DNA from: Bacteroidota bacterium
GTDB lineage: Bacteria; Bacteroidota; Bacteroidia; Bacteroidales; Prolixibacteraceae
DNA length: 11,614 bases
Direction: 5' to 3'
Assembly: GCA_030706665.1 (NCBI GenBank)
Contig: JAUZOB010000081.1
Location: forward strand, 1-11,614
This document shows, piece after piece, positions 1 to 7,350 of the stretch. The translations under genes were made by a program, and so were the position numbers. Position 1 is the first letter of the stretch, and the number at the start of each line of letters is the position of its first letter. The notes beneath the pieces were generated by a model. The model was not told where the DNA came from. It ran no database searches and saw only the letters and a program-made list of their open reading frames with translations.

Positions 1-43
1 TCATTCGAATTTAAATATTTTCACAAGTGTCTATTAAAATCTG

Positions 44-184
44 TTAATTTCCACCGAAGTCAAATTTCAACTGCATATCATCATGAGGTACATCCGAATT
101 CTCGTCATGTATAAAAAATTCTTTGATGCCATCTTTGGCCAGAAGAGAACTTCCTAGGATTCTTTTAACCTCATTTGCCAATAT
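44..184 (-). pseudogene. Possible C-terminal remnant of a transposase
   Basis: A 46-codon open frame on the minus strand has no ATG before its hydrophilic C-terminal part and is preceded by an in-frame TGA at 185-187. The translation has ordinary protein-like composition: segments such as ANEVKRILGSSLLAKDG and a tail ending MQLKFDFGGN. Its stop codon sits five bases before the terminal inverted repeat of the surrounding element. The idea that it is a transposase tail comes from this position, not from a recognised domain: no DDE motif is present in so short a piece. It could also be a chance open frame. Confidence 0.3.
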
Positions 185-270
185 TCATACTTGTCTTGAT
201 TTTGATTGCCAGAAAAAAGCAATCATTTCAAATCGCTGACAAGACATCTTAAATCTAAAAGTATGAATAT
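181..270. repeat. Nested imperfect palindrome inside the element
   Basis: Three sets of complementary arms are nested around one centre: ATATTCATACT (181-191) with AGTATGAATAT (260-270), TGTCTTG (192-198) with CAAGACA (240-246), and GATTGC (204-209) with GCAATC (219-224) around a nine-base A-rich loop. As single-stranded DNA or RNA this could fold into a long interrupted hairpin. Such structure is typical of non-autonomous mobile elements, but a role in termination or as a transcript cannot be excluded. Confidence 0.5.
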
Positions 271-341
271 CGGTATATTACATTCGATTTTTATACTTTT
301 TAATAGACACTAGTGAAAGATCATCCAAATTTAAATATTTT

Positions 342-560
342 AGTAATCACATATGTTTTAATCAAAATGAACTCATAAAGATAATCTCAAAATATGCTGG
401 TAATTCTCCACAATAAAGGTTCAGACAATTTCATTCACTTCATATTTCCCAATTTCAATAATCCTGCATATTTATCATCTTTCATTCTAACCCTCGGATC
501 ATCATCTAAATTTCACATTCATACAACGACTTCAATAAATTATTAAAAACACCTGCATGA
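342..560. other. Gene-free A+T-rich stretch upstream of tetR
   Basis: No open frame with protein-like character, RNA gene or long repeat is seen between the mobile-element relic and the promoter-like site of the TetR gene. It probably holds only upstream promoter DNA. Confidence 0.4.
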
Positions 561-592
561 ATTGCGATATCATTTTGATTTAATTATTTTTG
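561..592 (+). promoter_or_regulatory. Candidate Bacteroidota promoter of the TetR gene
   Basis: TATTTTTG at 585-592 matches the Bacteroidota -7 consensus TAnnTTTG exactly. ATTG at 561-564 lies 20 bases upstream and matches the -33 element TTTG in three of four positions. Transcription would start near base 600, giving a short leader before the ATG at 617. The match is by eye only, and such boxes also occur by chance in A+T-rich DNA. Confidence 0.4.
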
Positions 593-616
593 TACTCAAA
601 TACGATTTTAGTCGAA

Positions 617-1225
617 ATGGATTCACTGCGATACAACAAGGAAGAACTCTTAAGAGAAGAGATCGTGCAGGCAGCGCGACAGCTATTCCAACAGTATGGT
701 TTATTTAAAACCACAATGGAAGATATTGCCAAAGCTATGGGAAGAGGGAAAAGCACTTTATACTACTACTACAAAAGCAAAGATGAAATATTCGATGCCG
801 TTGTCATAACAGAGATCAATGAAATATTCGAAACGATAAAGAATGAAGTAGAGAAAGCCGATTCTGCTTCAGAGAAAATCAAAACGTATCTTACAGCTAT
901 GATCAAAACTGTAAGGAACAAAATCAATCTTTACAAAATCGTAACAGGGGAATTAAAAGAGAATATCACCACCCGGGCAAAGCTAAAAGAACAATACGAC
1001 AATCGAGAGATACAATTTGTCAAGAGCATCTTCTCATATGGCATAGAAACAGGAGAATTCACTGAGGAAATCGAAAAAGACATCGAGCTTCTTTCTTTTT
1101 TAATTGTAAGCTCCTTACGCAGTTTCAGCGTAGAATTGCTCACCAATGACAAGTACGCCAGTGGAGAGGAACGCATTGAATATCTGGCATCAATCCTTAT
1201 CAGAGGAATAAGAAAAACAACATAG
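617..1225 (+). CDS. TetR/AcrR-family transcriptional regulator
   Basis: A 202-residue cytoplasmic DNA-binding regulator, probably the repressor of the adjoining efflux genes. The N-terminus shows the typical TetR layout: helix 1 around residues 13-28 (REEIVQAARQLFQQYG), then the helix-turn-helix at about 33-53 (TMEDIAKAMGRGKSTLYYYY) and KSKDEIF. The remaining ~140 residues are a helical ligand-binding and dimerisation domain with no conserved signature, as is normal for the family. The ATG at 617 is chosen. An upstream in-frame TTG at 590 would add nine residues, but it lies inside the -7-like promoter box and so is unlikely to be translated. The gene is co-oriented with the adaptor gene that follows, with a 114-130 bp gap. 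In the TetR family such regulators usually respond to the pump's substrates. The ligand cannot be read from the sequence. Confidence 0.9.
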   Translation: MDSLRYNKEELLREEIVQAARQLFQQYGLFKTTMEDIAKAMGRGKSTLYYYYKSKDEIFDAVVITEINEIFETIKNEVEKADSASEKIKTYLTAMIKTVRNKINLYKIVTGELKENITTRAKLKEQYDNREIQFVKSIFSYGIETGEFTEEIEKDIELLSFLIVSSLRSFSVELLTNDKYASGEERIEYLASILIRGIRKTT

Positions 1226-1310
1226 CCTCTCTCTCTAAACATTTACGAACATGCTTATTGCATCTAATTGTCTTCGGCAAATCAACAACTCGTGCCAAAT
1301 TTTCGACCAT

Positions 1311-1327
1311 AATACGTTTTTAGTATT
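1311..1327. promoter_or_regulatory. Small inverted repeat and promoter-like box before the adaptor gene
   Basis: AATAC (1311-1315) and GTATT (1323-1327) form an inverted repeat with a seven-base spacer. The left half overlaps TACGTTTT (1313-1320), which fits the Bacteroidota -7 box in seven of eight positions. A TetR operator overlapping a second promoter for the pump genes is a reasonable guess. However, the repeat is short, no good -33 box is seen, and the genes may simply be read through from the regulator's promoter. Confidence 0.2.
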
Positions 1328-1339
1328 GAAAATCATAAA

Positions 1340-2407
1340 ATGACAATAAAATACATGAAAAAGAAGACCCTTTCAATTTTAAGCGTCCTAATAATCACAA
1401 GTATTTGCTTATCAGGATGCGGAAAAAAAGAGAATCAACGGAATGATTCATCAGCAAAGAAAGTTTCCGTGAAAGTTCAGCAAATTTCAATTTCTCCGGA
1501 AAACAACTCGACTAATTACGTTGGAACAATTCAAGAATCTGTCTCTATTCCATTGAGTTTTTTAACAACAGGAACAGTTTCACAGGTTTTGGTTTCAGAA
1601 GGGCAGTCTGTTCACAAAGGACAACTTATAGCCAGCCTTAACAACTTTAGCTATCGGAATACCTATCAGATTGCATTGGCAAAAGAAAAACAGGCATTGG
1701 ATGGCTACAAACGTCTATCTGATATTTATAAAAAAGGAAGTCTTCCGGAAGTAAAGATGGTTGAAATTGAAACAGGATTATCCCAAGCCAGAGCTGCAAC
1801 GCAAATGGCAAGGAAAAACGTTTCGGACTGCAGGATTTACGCTCCGACCGACGGAGTAATCGGACAACGAATGATCGAACCGGGAATGAATGTCTTACCA
1901 GGTAGTGCTGTTTTCAATCTGGTAAAGATTAAGAAAGTATATGCTGTTGTTTCTATTCCTGAAAATGAGATTACCAAAACAGCCATTGGACAAAAAGCAT
2001 TTATTATGGTTGCTGCCCTCAACAACGAAACATTTGAAGGAAGAATAACCGAAAAAGGAGTAATGGCAAATCCATTGTCACACACTTATGAAGTAAAAAT
2101 TGCCATTCAGAATACCGGAGAGAAATTGAAACCAGGAATGGTAAGCAATGTATTGATACAAAACAATGGGCCGGCAAACAGTATTGTCATTCCTCAACAG
2201 TCCGTTCAGGTTGATAACAATAACGGAAAATACGTATTTGTAGTCAACACTACATCCCAAAAAACTTACAAAAAGGCCATAAAAATCGGGAAATTATCCG
2301 GAAATGGAGGAATTTCGGTCATTAACGGACTGAATAACGGCGACCTGTTGGTTGTCGAAGGATTTCAGAAGTTAAATGAAAATACACCTGTTCAAATCAC
2401 AGAATAA
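1340..2407 (+). CDS. RND efflux periplasmic adaptor (HlyD/MFP family), lipoprotein
   Basis: Membrane-fusion protein that bridges an RND pump and its outer-membrane channel. The N-terminus is a lipoprotein signal: basic start, hydrophobic core, then lipobox LSGC with the acylated Cys at residue 27, so the mature protein would be anchored on the periplasmic side of the inner membrane. Domains: lipoyl-like halves at about 70-104 (GTVSQVLVSEGQSVHKGQ) and 164-195 (RIYAPTDGVIGQRMIEPGMNV), with a short helical hairpin between them (about 106-163), a beta-barrel (about 200-272), and a membrane-proximal domain (about 280-352, starting IVIPQQSVQV). The length of 355 residues is usual for the family. 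A second ATG at 1355 (MKKKTLS...) gives an equally good signal peptide and may be the true start. The stop codon is five bases before the pump gene, so the two are surely co-transcribed and form one complex. Confidence 0.92.
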   Translation: MTIKYMKKKTLSILSVLIITSICLSGCGKKENQRNDSSAKKVSVKVQQISISPENNSTNYVGTIQESVSIPLSFLTTGTVSQVLVSEGQSVHKGQLIASLNNFSYRNTYQIALAKEKQALDGYKRLSDIYKKGSLPEVKMVEIETGLSQARAATQMARKNVSDCRIYAPTDGVIGQRMIEPGMNVLPGSAVFNLVKIKKVYAVVSIPENEITKTAIGQKAFIMVAALNNETFEGRITEKGVMANPLSHTYEVKIAIQNTGEKLKPGMVSNVLIQNNGPANSIVIPQQSVQVDNNNGKYVFVVNTTSQKTYKKAIKIGKLSGNGGISVINGLNNGDLLVVEGFQKLNENTPVQITE

Positions 2408-2412
2408 GCAAT

Positions 2413-5400
2413 ATGAGAAAAAGGATTAGCATGGTAGAATCTGCAATGAAATACAGGCAAATTGTATTTCTTATATTGGCACTATTGATTCTATTGGGCG
2501 GATATGCCCTTTACAATATGCCCCGGCAGGAATTCCCGACATTCACCATTCGCCAGGGACTCGTTATCGGAGTATATCCTGGAGCGACATCAGCACAGGT
2601 AGAAGAGCAATTAACTACGGAAGTCGAGCGCTATCTATTCAGTTTTAAAGAGATAAAAAAGAAAAAGACCTATTCTCATTCGAAAGACGGGTTAATGGTA
2701 ATCTACGTCGAATTGAATGATGATGTAACCGATGCAGATGAATTCTGGTCAAAACTGAAGCATGGACTAAACAATTTAAAGCCACAATTACCAACAGGAG
2801 TCCTTGCCCTTTTTGCGGATAACGATTTTGGAGACACCTCAGCATTGCTCATAACAATAGAAGGAGAACACAAATCCTACCGCGAACTCGAAGGTTACAT
2901 GAACAAACTCGAGGATAGGCTCCGGCGTATTGAATCTGTATCGAAACTTCGTCACTATGGATTACAAAAAGAGCAAATCAACATTTATCTTGAAAAAAAC
3001 AAACTTGAGAAATATGGAATCAACTCCACAACAATGCTGGCTACCCTTTTTACACAAGGCTTTACTGCAGCAGGAGGATCTGTAGACAACGGAAAGACAG
3101 ACGCGCCGATTCATGTCTCATCCCTGTATAAAACCCAGGATGACATTGCCGAACAGATTATCTATTCCGATCCGACCGGACATATCATCCGATTAAAAGA
3201 TGTAGCCCGCGTTGTTAAGGAATATCCAACACCGGACAGTTATATTCAGAATAACGGAAAGAAGTGCCTGCTGATATCCATGGAAATGCAACAGGGCAAC
3301 AACATTGTTCAATATGGGAAAGAAGTGGATAAGGTTCTGCAGGATTTCCAAAAAGAACTTCCTTCAGATGTCTGCATCAAAAGAGTGGCCGATCAGCCTA
3401 AAGTAGTTGGGGAAGCCATTGAATCCTTTATGCTTGAACTATTATATGCTATCATCGCGGTAATTCTGGTAACCATTTTACTTTTACCGCTTCGGGTAGC
3501 TTCAGTCGCAGCATCTTCAATCCCAATAACCATTTTTATTTCTCTTGGACTCATGTATGTTTTCGGAATGGAGCTAAACACAGTCACATTAGCCGGACTG
3601 ATTGTCACATTGGGAATGATCGTCGACAATTCAATCGTAATTGTCGATAGCTACATGGAACGACTTGACCATGGAATATCACGCTGGCATGCCTCAATTT
3701 CAAGCGCTAAAGTCTTCTTCAAATCTATACTTTCAGCAACATTAGCCATAAGTATTACTTTCTTTCCGTTCCTGTCTACACTTAAAGGAATGTTCAAAGA
3801 TTTTGTAAAGATGTTCCCATGGACCGTGTCAATTACACTGGGCATATCGCTACTGGTTGCAATGTTAGTAATTCCTTTCATTCAATACTTTTTTATCAGG
3901 ACCGGATTTAACAGGTCAGAACCCGAAGGCAAAAAAAAGAGATTTGATTTTCTTTCATTCATCCAAAACACATACAACAAATTACTCGAAAAAGCCTTCC
4001 GACATCCAAAGTGGACGATGGGACTGGGGTTGCTGTCTGTTCTTCTCGGAATATTATTATTCACTCAGGTACCCCAAAGACTAATGCCAGTGGCAGAGCG
4101 GAATCAGTTTGCAGTCGAAATCTATTTACCACAAGGAAGTTCATTAAATCAAACAACAGTAGTAGCAAATCGCATGGAGCAACTATTGAAAAAAGACAAT
4201 CGCATTACATCAATCACTTCCTTTGTCGGAACCAGCTCCCCTCGGTTTCATGCAGTATATGCTCCGAATATGCCAGCTAAAAACTATGCCCAGTTTATTG
4301 TAAATACTGTCTCAAATAAAGCAACAATCGATTTACTAAACGACTATTCGGAGAAATATTCGGATCTTTTCCCAAACGCACACATCCGCTTCAAACAATT
4401 AGATTTCCAACCTGTTACTGCGCCAATTGAAATACGTATCTCAGGCGACAGCATGGCCCCCTTGAAACACGTCAGTGATTCATTAGTGGCAAAACTCAGG
4501 AATGTAAAAGGACTAACATGGGTACGGACAGATTTTGAAGAAATGCTCCCGATAGCACGCGTTGATATTAATTCTGTTGATGCAAACCGCCTGGGAATCG
4601 ACAAAACAACTGTAGCAACCAATCTGGCAATGAGTTTTGACGGGTTGCCTATCACTACACTATGGGAGAAAGATTACCCGGTGACCGTAAATCTAAAATC
4701 CGATAAAAATGGGCAGGAATCATTTAACGATATCGAAAATGAGTACATCCATTCTTTTATTCCAGGAGTATCGGTTCCACTTAGACAAATTGCACAAGTC
4801 ACTCCGGATTGGAACCAAGGGCAACTAGTAAGAAGAAACGGAGTACCGACCCTCACAATCATGGCAGATGTTGCGCGAACCGAAAATGTGAATAAAATAT
4901 TTCCACAAGTAAAAGCAATCACCGAAGGACTTTCAGTCCCAAAAGGAGTAAGCATAAATTATGGAGGTGCTTATGAAAATGACAACGAATCACTCCCTCA
5001 GATTCTTTCAGGCCTTATAATAAGCATATTTATTATCTTCATGATCCTGTTATTCCATTTTAGAAAAATAAACCTTGCACTATTGGTTTTGGGATCTGCA
5101 TCTCTTAGTCTGTTAGGTGCCGCATTAGGAGCTTTAATCTTAAGAGTTGAATTCGGGTTGACTTCAATCCTGGGAATTGTAAGTTTAATAGGGATTCTCG
5201 TCAGAAATGGCATCATTATGCTCGACTATGCCGAAGAACTAAGGATTAAGCAAAAGAAGTCAGTTCTGGATGCAGCACTGGAAGCAGGTAAACGCCGAAT
5301 GCGCCCTATCTTTTTAACATCAGCCGCAGCCTCCATGGGTGTCATTCCAATGATCATAAGCAAGAATCCTCTTTGGAGCCCAATGGGTGCAGTCATCTGT

Positions 5401-6864
5401 TTCGGAACATTAACTTCCATGATCCTGATCGTACTCATTCTACCGGTAGCATATTGGTTAATTTTCAGATCAATAGACACAAATAAATCCAAAACAGACA
5501 GAAATTCCGGAAATATAGTCAAACCCATTGCACTGCTTGCAATATTGACATTCACAGGAATTCAGGGAAGCATGGCACAACCGGTTTATTCTCTTGCTCA
5601 GTGCAAAAAAATGGCATTGGAAAACAATGCTCAAATAAAGAATTCAAATCTTGAAATAAAAGCCTCTGAGCAGATAAAAAAAGCGACTTATACAAAATAC
5701 TTTCCAACAGCTAGCGCCACATTGATGTCATTCAGGACAACAGACCCCCTGATTACTGCAAAAATACCTGCAGCAAACCTTCCGGTATATGATGGCAATC
5801 TGGCCAATTTAGCTTCAGCCAAACAGTTTGCCTATTTCCCGGGAATGAATATTTCAGCACTGGATAAATCAACATTAGGGGGAATCAGCATTGTACAACC
5901 TCTATTTGCAGGCGGGCGCATTGTGAGCGGGAATAAACTGGCCACAATCGGAATCGATATCAGTAATCGCAAAGCCGTCCTTTCAAAAAATGAAGTCTTA
6001 CTTCGGACCGAAGAGCAATATTGGTTGGTTGTATCACTTCACGAAAAAGAAAAGACACTCAATGCCTACTCCGAATTGCTCGATACATTATACAAACAAG
6101 CCAATGATGCTTATCATGCGGGATTGATCAACCGGAATGAAGTATTGAAAGTCACCTTGAAGCAAAATGAAATTCGCATGAACAAGCTCAAGCTTGAGAA
6201 CGGGATCAAACTGGCAACAATGGCATTATGCCAATACATCGGAACTTCTTACGACCCCAGGATGGCTTTCACTGATAAAATTTCAAAATGCAAAAGCCCC
6301 GATGAAGTCTACCAAAAAGCAGAGCAAGCCTTAACGAACCGACAGGAATATGCGATGCTTCAAAAAGGCATAGAAGCTGAAAAACTTCAAACCCGGATAA
6401 AAAAAGGGGAATATATGCCTGAGGTTGGTGTCGGTGTCGGTGAAATTTATCAGAATATAACTGACAACAATAAGTTCAACACAATGGCATTCGTATCTGT
6501 AAAAGTACCAATTTCAGGCTGGTGGGAGGCGACCCATTCGCTAAAAGAACGACAAATAAGGGAACAAATCGCGCAAAATAATTGTCAGGATAATACAGAA
6601 CTGCTCACACTTCAGATGCAAAAAGGCTGGAATGAGCTTGAAGAATCATATAAGCAAATTCAGGTTGCAGAAGATGCGATTAAACAAGCGGAAGAAAATT
6701 TAAAGATCAACAATGACAATTATAAAGCCGGGATGATCAATATCTCCGACATGCTCGAATCGCAGGCATTGTTACAACAGACCAAAGACCAACTTATTGA
6801 TGTGCAAACAACATATGCAGTGAAACTGGTAAACTATCTACAGGTAACAGGGCGATATCAATAG
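2413..6864 (+). CDS. RND efflux permease fused to a TolC-type outer-membrane factor
   Basis: One uninterrupted 1483-residue frame encodes two pump components. Residues 1-1020 are a full RND transporter: TM1 at 16-34, first periplasmic loop (~35-335), TM2-6 (~336-495), a helix around 535-552, second periplasmic loop (~555-865), and TM8-12 (~866-1018). TM4 carries GMIVDNSIVIVDS (Asp405, with Asn406 where AcrB has a second Asp). TM10 carries GILVRNGIIMLDY (Arg931 where AcrB has Lys940). Residues 1021-1036 are a polar linker. Residues 1037-1055 look like a signal peptide ending GSMA|Q. Residues 1057-1483 are a TolC/OEP domain starting YSLAQCKKMALENN, with two helical-hairpin repeats and the motif NYKAGMINISDMLESQ near the end. 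No ATG precedes the internal signal, so independent translation of the TolC part is unlikely. Substrate unknown; sequence style is closer to drug/amphiphile pumps than to CusA-type metal pumps. RND-TolC fusions are known in Bacteroidota, mostly of CusA type. An alternative start ATG is at 2431. Confidence 0.93.
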   Translation: MRKRISMVESAMKYRQIVFLILALLILLGGYALYNMPRQEFPTFTIRQGLVIGVYPGATSAQVEEQLTTEVERYLFSFKEIKKKKTYSHSKDGLMVIYVELNDDVTDADEFWSKLKHGLNNLKPQLPTGVLALFADNDFGDTSALLITIEGEHKSYRELEGYMNKLEDRLRRIESVSKLRHYGLQKEQINIYLEKNKLEKYGINSTTMLATLFTQGFTAAGGSVDNGKTDAPIHVSSLYKTQDDIAEQIIYSDPTGHIIRLKDVARVVKEYPTPDSYIQNNGKKCLLISMEMQQGNNIVQYGKEVDKVLQDFQKELPSDVCIKRVADQPKVVGEAIESFMLELLYAIIAVILVTILLLPLRVASVAASSIPITIFISLGLMYVFGMELNTVTLAGLIVTLGMIVDNSIVIVDSYMERLDHGISRWHASISSAKVFFKSILSATLAISITFFPFLSTLKGMFKDFVKMFPWTVSITLGISLLVAMLVIPFIQYFFIRTGFNRSEPEGKKKRFDFLSFIQNTYNKLLEKAFRHPKWTMGLGLLSVLLGILLFTQVPQRLMPVAERNQFAVEIYLPQGSSLNQTTVVANRMEQLLKKDNRITSITSFVGTSSPRFHAVYAPNMPAKNYAQFIVNTVSNKATIDLLNDYSEKYSDLFPNAHIRFKQLDFQPVTAPIEIRISGDSMAPLKHVSDSLVAKLRNVKGLTWVRTDFEEMLPIARVDINSVDANRLGIDKTTVATNLAMSFDGLPITTLWEKDYPVTVNLKSDKNGQESFNDIENEYIHSFIPGVSVPLRQIAQVTPDWNQGQLVRRNGVPTLTIMADVARTENVNKIFPQVKAITEGLSVPKGVSINYGGAYENDNESLPQILSGLIISIFIIFMILLFHFRKINLALLVLGSASLSLLGAALGALILRVEFGLTSILGIVSLIGILVRNGIIMLDYAEELRIKQKKSVLDAALEAGKRRMRPIFLTSAAASMGVIPMIISKNPLWSPMGAVICFGTLTSMILIVLILPVAYWLIFRSIDTNKSKTDRNSGNIVKPIALLAILTFTGIQGSMAQPVYSLAQCKKMALENNAQIKNSNLEIKASEQIKKATYTKYFPTASATLMSFRTTDPLITAKIPAANLPVYDGNLANLASAKQFAYFPGMNISALDKSTLGGISIVQPLFAGGRIVSGNKLATIGIDISNRKAVLSKNEVLLRTEEQYWLVVSLHEKEKTLNAYSELLDTLYKQANDAYHAGLINRNEVLKVTLKQNEIRMNKLKLENGIKLATMALCQYIGTSYDPRMAFTDKISKCKSPDEVYQKAEQALTNRQEYAMLQKGIEAEKLQTRIKKGEYMPEVGVGVGEIYQNITDNNKFNTMAFVSVKVPISGWWEATHSLKERQIREQIAQNNCQDNTELLTLQMQKGWNELEESYKQIQVAEDAIKQAEENLKINNDNYKAGMINISDMLESQALLQQTKDQLIDVQTTYAVKLVNYLQVTGRYQ
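5519..5577 (+). other. Internal signal-peptide-like segment between RND and TolC domains
   Basis: Codons 1036-1055 of the fusion encode a Lys (1037), a hydrophobic core (IALLAILTFTGI) and a small-residue end GSMA before Gln1056. Ser at -3 and Ala at -1 satisfy the signal peptidase I rule. The C-terminus of an RND permease is cytoplasmic, so this segment would act as a thirteenth membrane-crossing helix that exports the TolC domain. Whether it is cleaved cannot be told from sequence. Confidence 0.6.
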
Positions 6865-6930
6865 AATATCTAAGTTGGTTTTTTTAACAAAAGAAACAGC
6901 ACTCCGAAGTAAGAAGGCTTAATAATTTTA

Positions 6931-6968
6931 AAGAGAAGGGTGTAGCAATTTTGCCACACCCTTCTCTT
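6931..6968 (+). terminator. Hairpin terminator of the efflux operon
   Basis: A 17-base arm at 6931-6947 pairs with 6952-6968 at 16 of 17 positions around a four-base loop (ATTT). The stem core is AGAAGGGTGT. It lies 66 bases after the pump stop codon. The following sequence (CTTTAAACC) has only a weak T-run, so termination may be partly due to the stem alone or the hairpin may protect the 3' end of the mRNA. Confidence 0.7.
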
Positions 6969-7350
6969 CTTTAAACCAAAAAATTAGCCATTTCATATAA
7001 ACATATGAAAAGACAGAATAAAAACAAAAATACGAACAAATGATAAGATCTTTTTAAACTAAGATTATTCCATCACAGCTATTGAGATAAATAGTCTCCA
7101 AATTCCCCTCCTTCATTCTTTAACAAACTGATTGAATAAGCAACCCATTTCTACAACATCTTTGAGCCACTATCTCTGATTTCTGAGTTAATCTGCTTTT
7201 CGAGGATGAATTTCATCATAAAAAGAATAAAACCATCAACGTGTTTATTGTCAACTGTTGCAAATAAATAATTCAAACTGAAGAAACAGTTAAACAAAAA
7301 AGATTTCTATATCTTTAACGTAATTAAATACAACTAAACCCAAACAAGAA
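6969..7350. other. Gene-free stretch between efflux operon and esterase gene
   Basis: Apart from a 13-bp palindrome at 7205-7217 (GATGAATTTCATC), no convincing gene, RNA or long repeat is seen. A TATCTTTA box at 7310-7317 fits the Bacteroidota -7 element in seven of eight positions and could belong to the esterase gene, 33 bases downstream, but no -33 box accompanies it. Confidence 0.35.

Larger units (their letters stand above)
19..318. mobile_element. MITE-like or internally deleted insertion sequence, 300 bp
   Basis: Bases 19-39 and 298-318 are inverted repeats matching at 20 of 21 positions (outer sequence TTTCAC[A/T]AGTGTCTATTAAAA). They bound exactly 300 bp. Just inside the left end, on the minus strand, is an open frame (44-184) whose stop codon lies five bases from the terminal repeat. 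That is the usual arrangement at the 3' end of a transposase gene in an insertion sequence. The inner right half (181-270) is a nested imperfect palindrome rather than coding sequence. The simplest reading is a non-autonomous derivative of an IS that lost most of its transposase. The IS family is not recognised from the ends alone. Confidence 0.5.
1..341. repeat. Imperfect direct repeats flanking the 300-bp element
   Basis: Bases 1-21 and 321-341 are direct repeats matching at 19 of 21 positions; both end in AATTTAAATATTTT. They sit at the outer edges of the inverted-repeat element at 19-318. The left copy overlaps the left terminal repeat by three bases, and the right copy starts two bases after the right terminal repeat. 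They could be an old target-site duplication, part of a longer element end, or an A+T-rich coincidence. The mismatches and uneven abutment argue against a fresh duplication. Confidence 0.4.

Noticed and set aside
1..616. CRISPR array or tRNA gene in the left intergenic region
   Set aside because: The repeats are two inverted ends and one direct pair, not regularly spaced units, and no cloverleaf or conserved tRNA boxes are seen.
931..1242. 103-codon minus-strand open frame opposite the TetR gene
   Set aside because: It lies antisense to a clear TetR coding region, has no recognisable domain and no promoter; a shadow frame.
4011..4280. 89-codon plus-strand frame inside the RND gene, plus several minus-strand frames of 60-109 codons across 2645-5555
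   Set aside because: All fall inside the strongly supported RND domain in other frames, with compositions typical of shadow frames.
5460..5580. RND-TolC fusion as an assembly frameshift artefact
   Set aside because: The linker is in frame, has sensible polar composition, and no ATG precedes the TolC signal segment, so a lost stop plus separate start is not an easy explanation; fusions of this kind are known in the phylum.
6931..6968. Small regulatory RNA or riboswitch
   Set aside because: A single near-perfect hairpin just after the operon stop is better explained as a terminator or 3'-end stabiliser.
7151..7306. 52-codon minus-strand open frame in the gene-free stretch before the esterase
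   Set aside because: Only the last 22 codons follow an ATG, the first part is low-complexity Phe/Leu-rich reading of A+T-rich DNA, and no family is recognised; likely chance.
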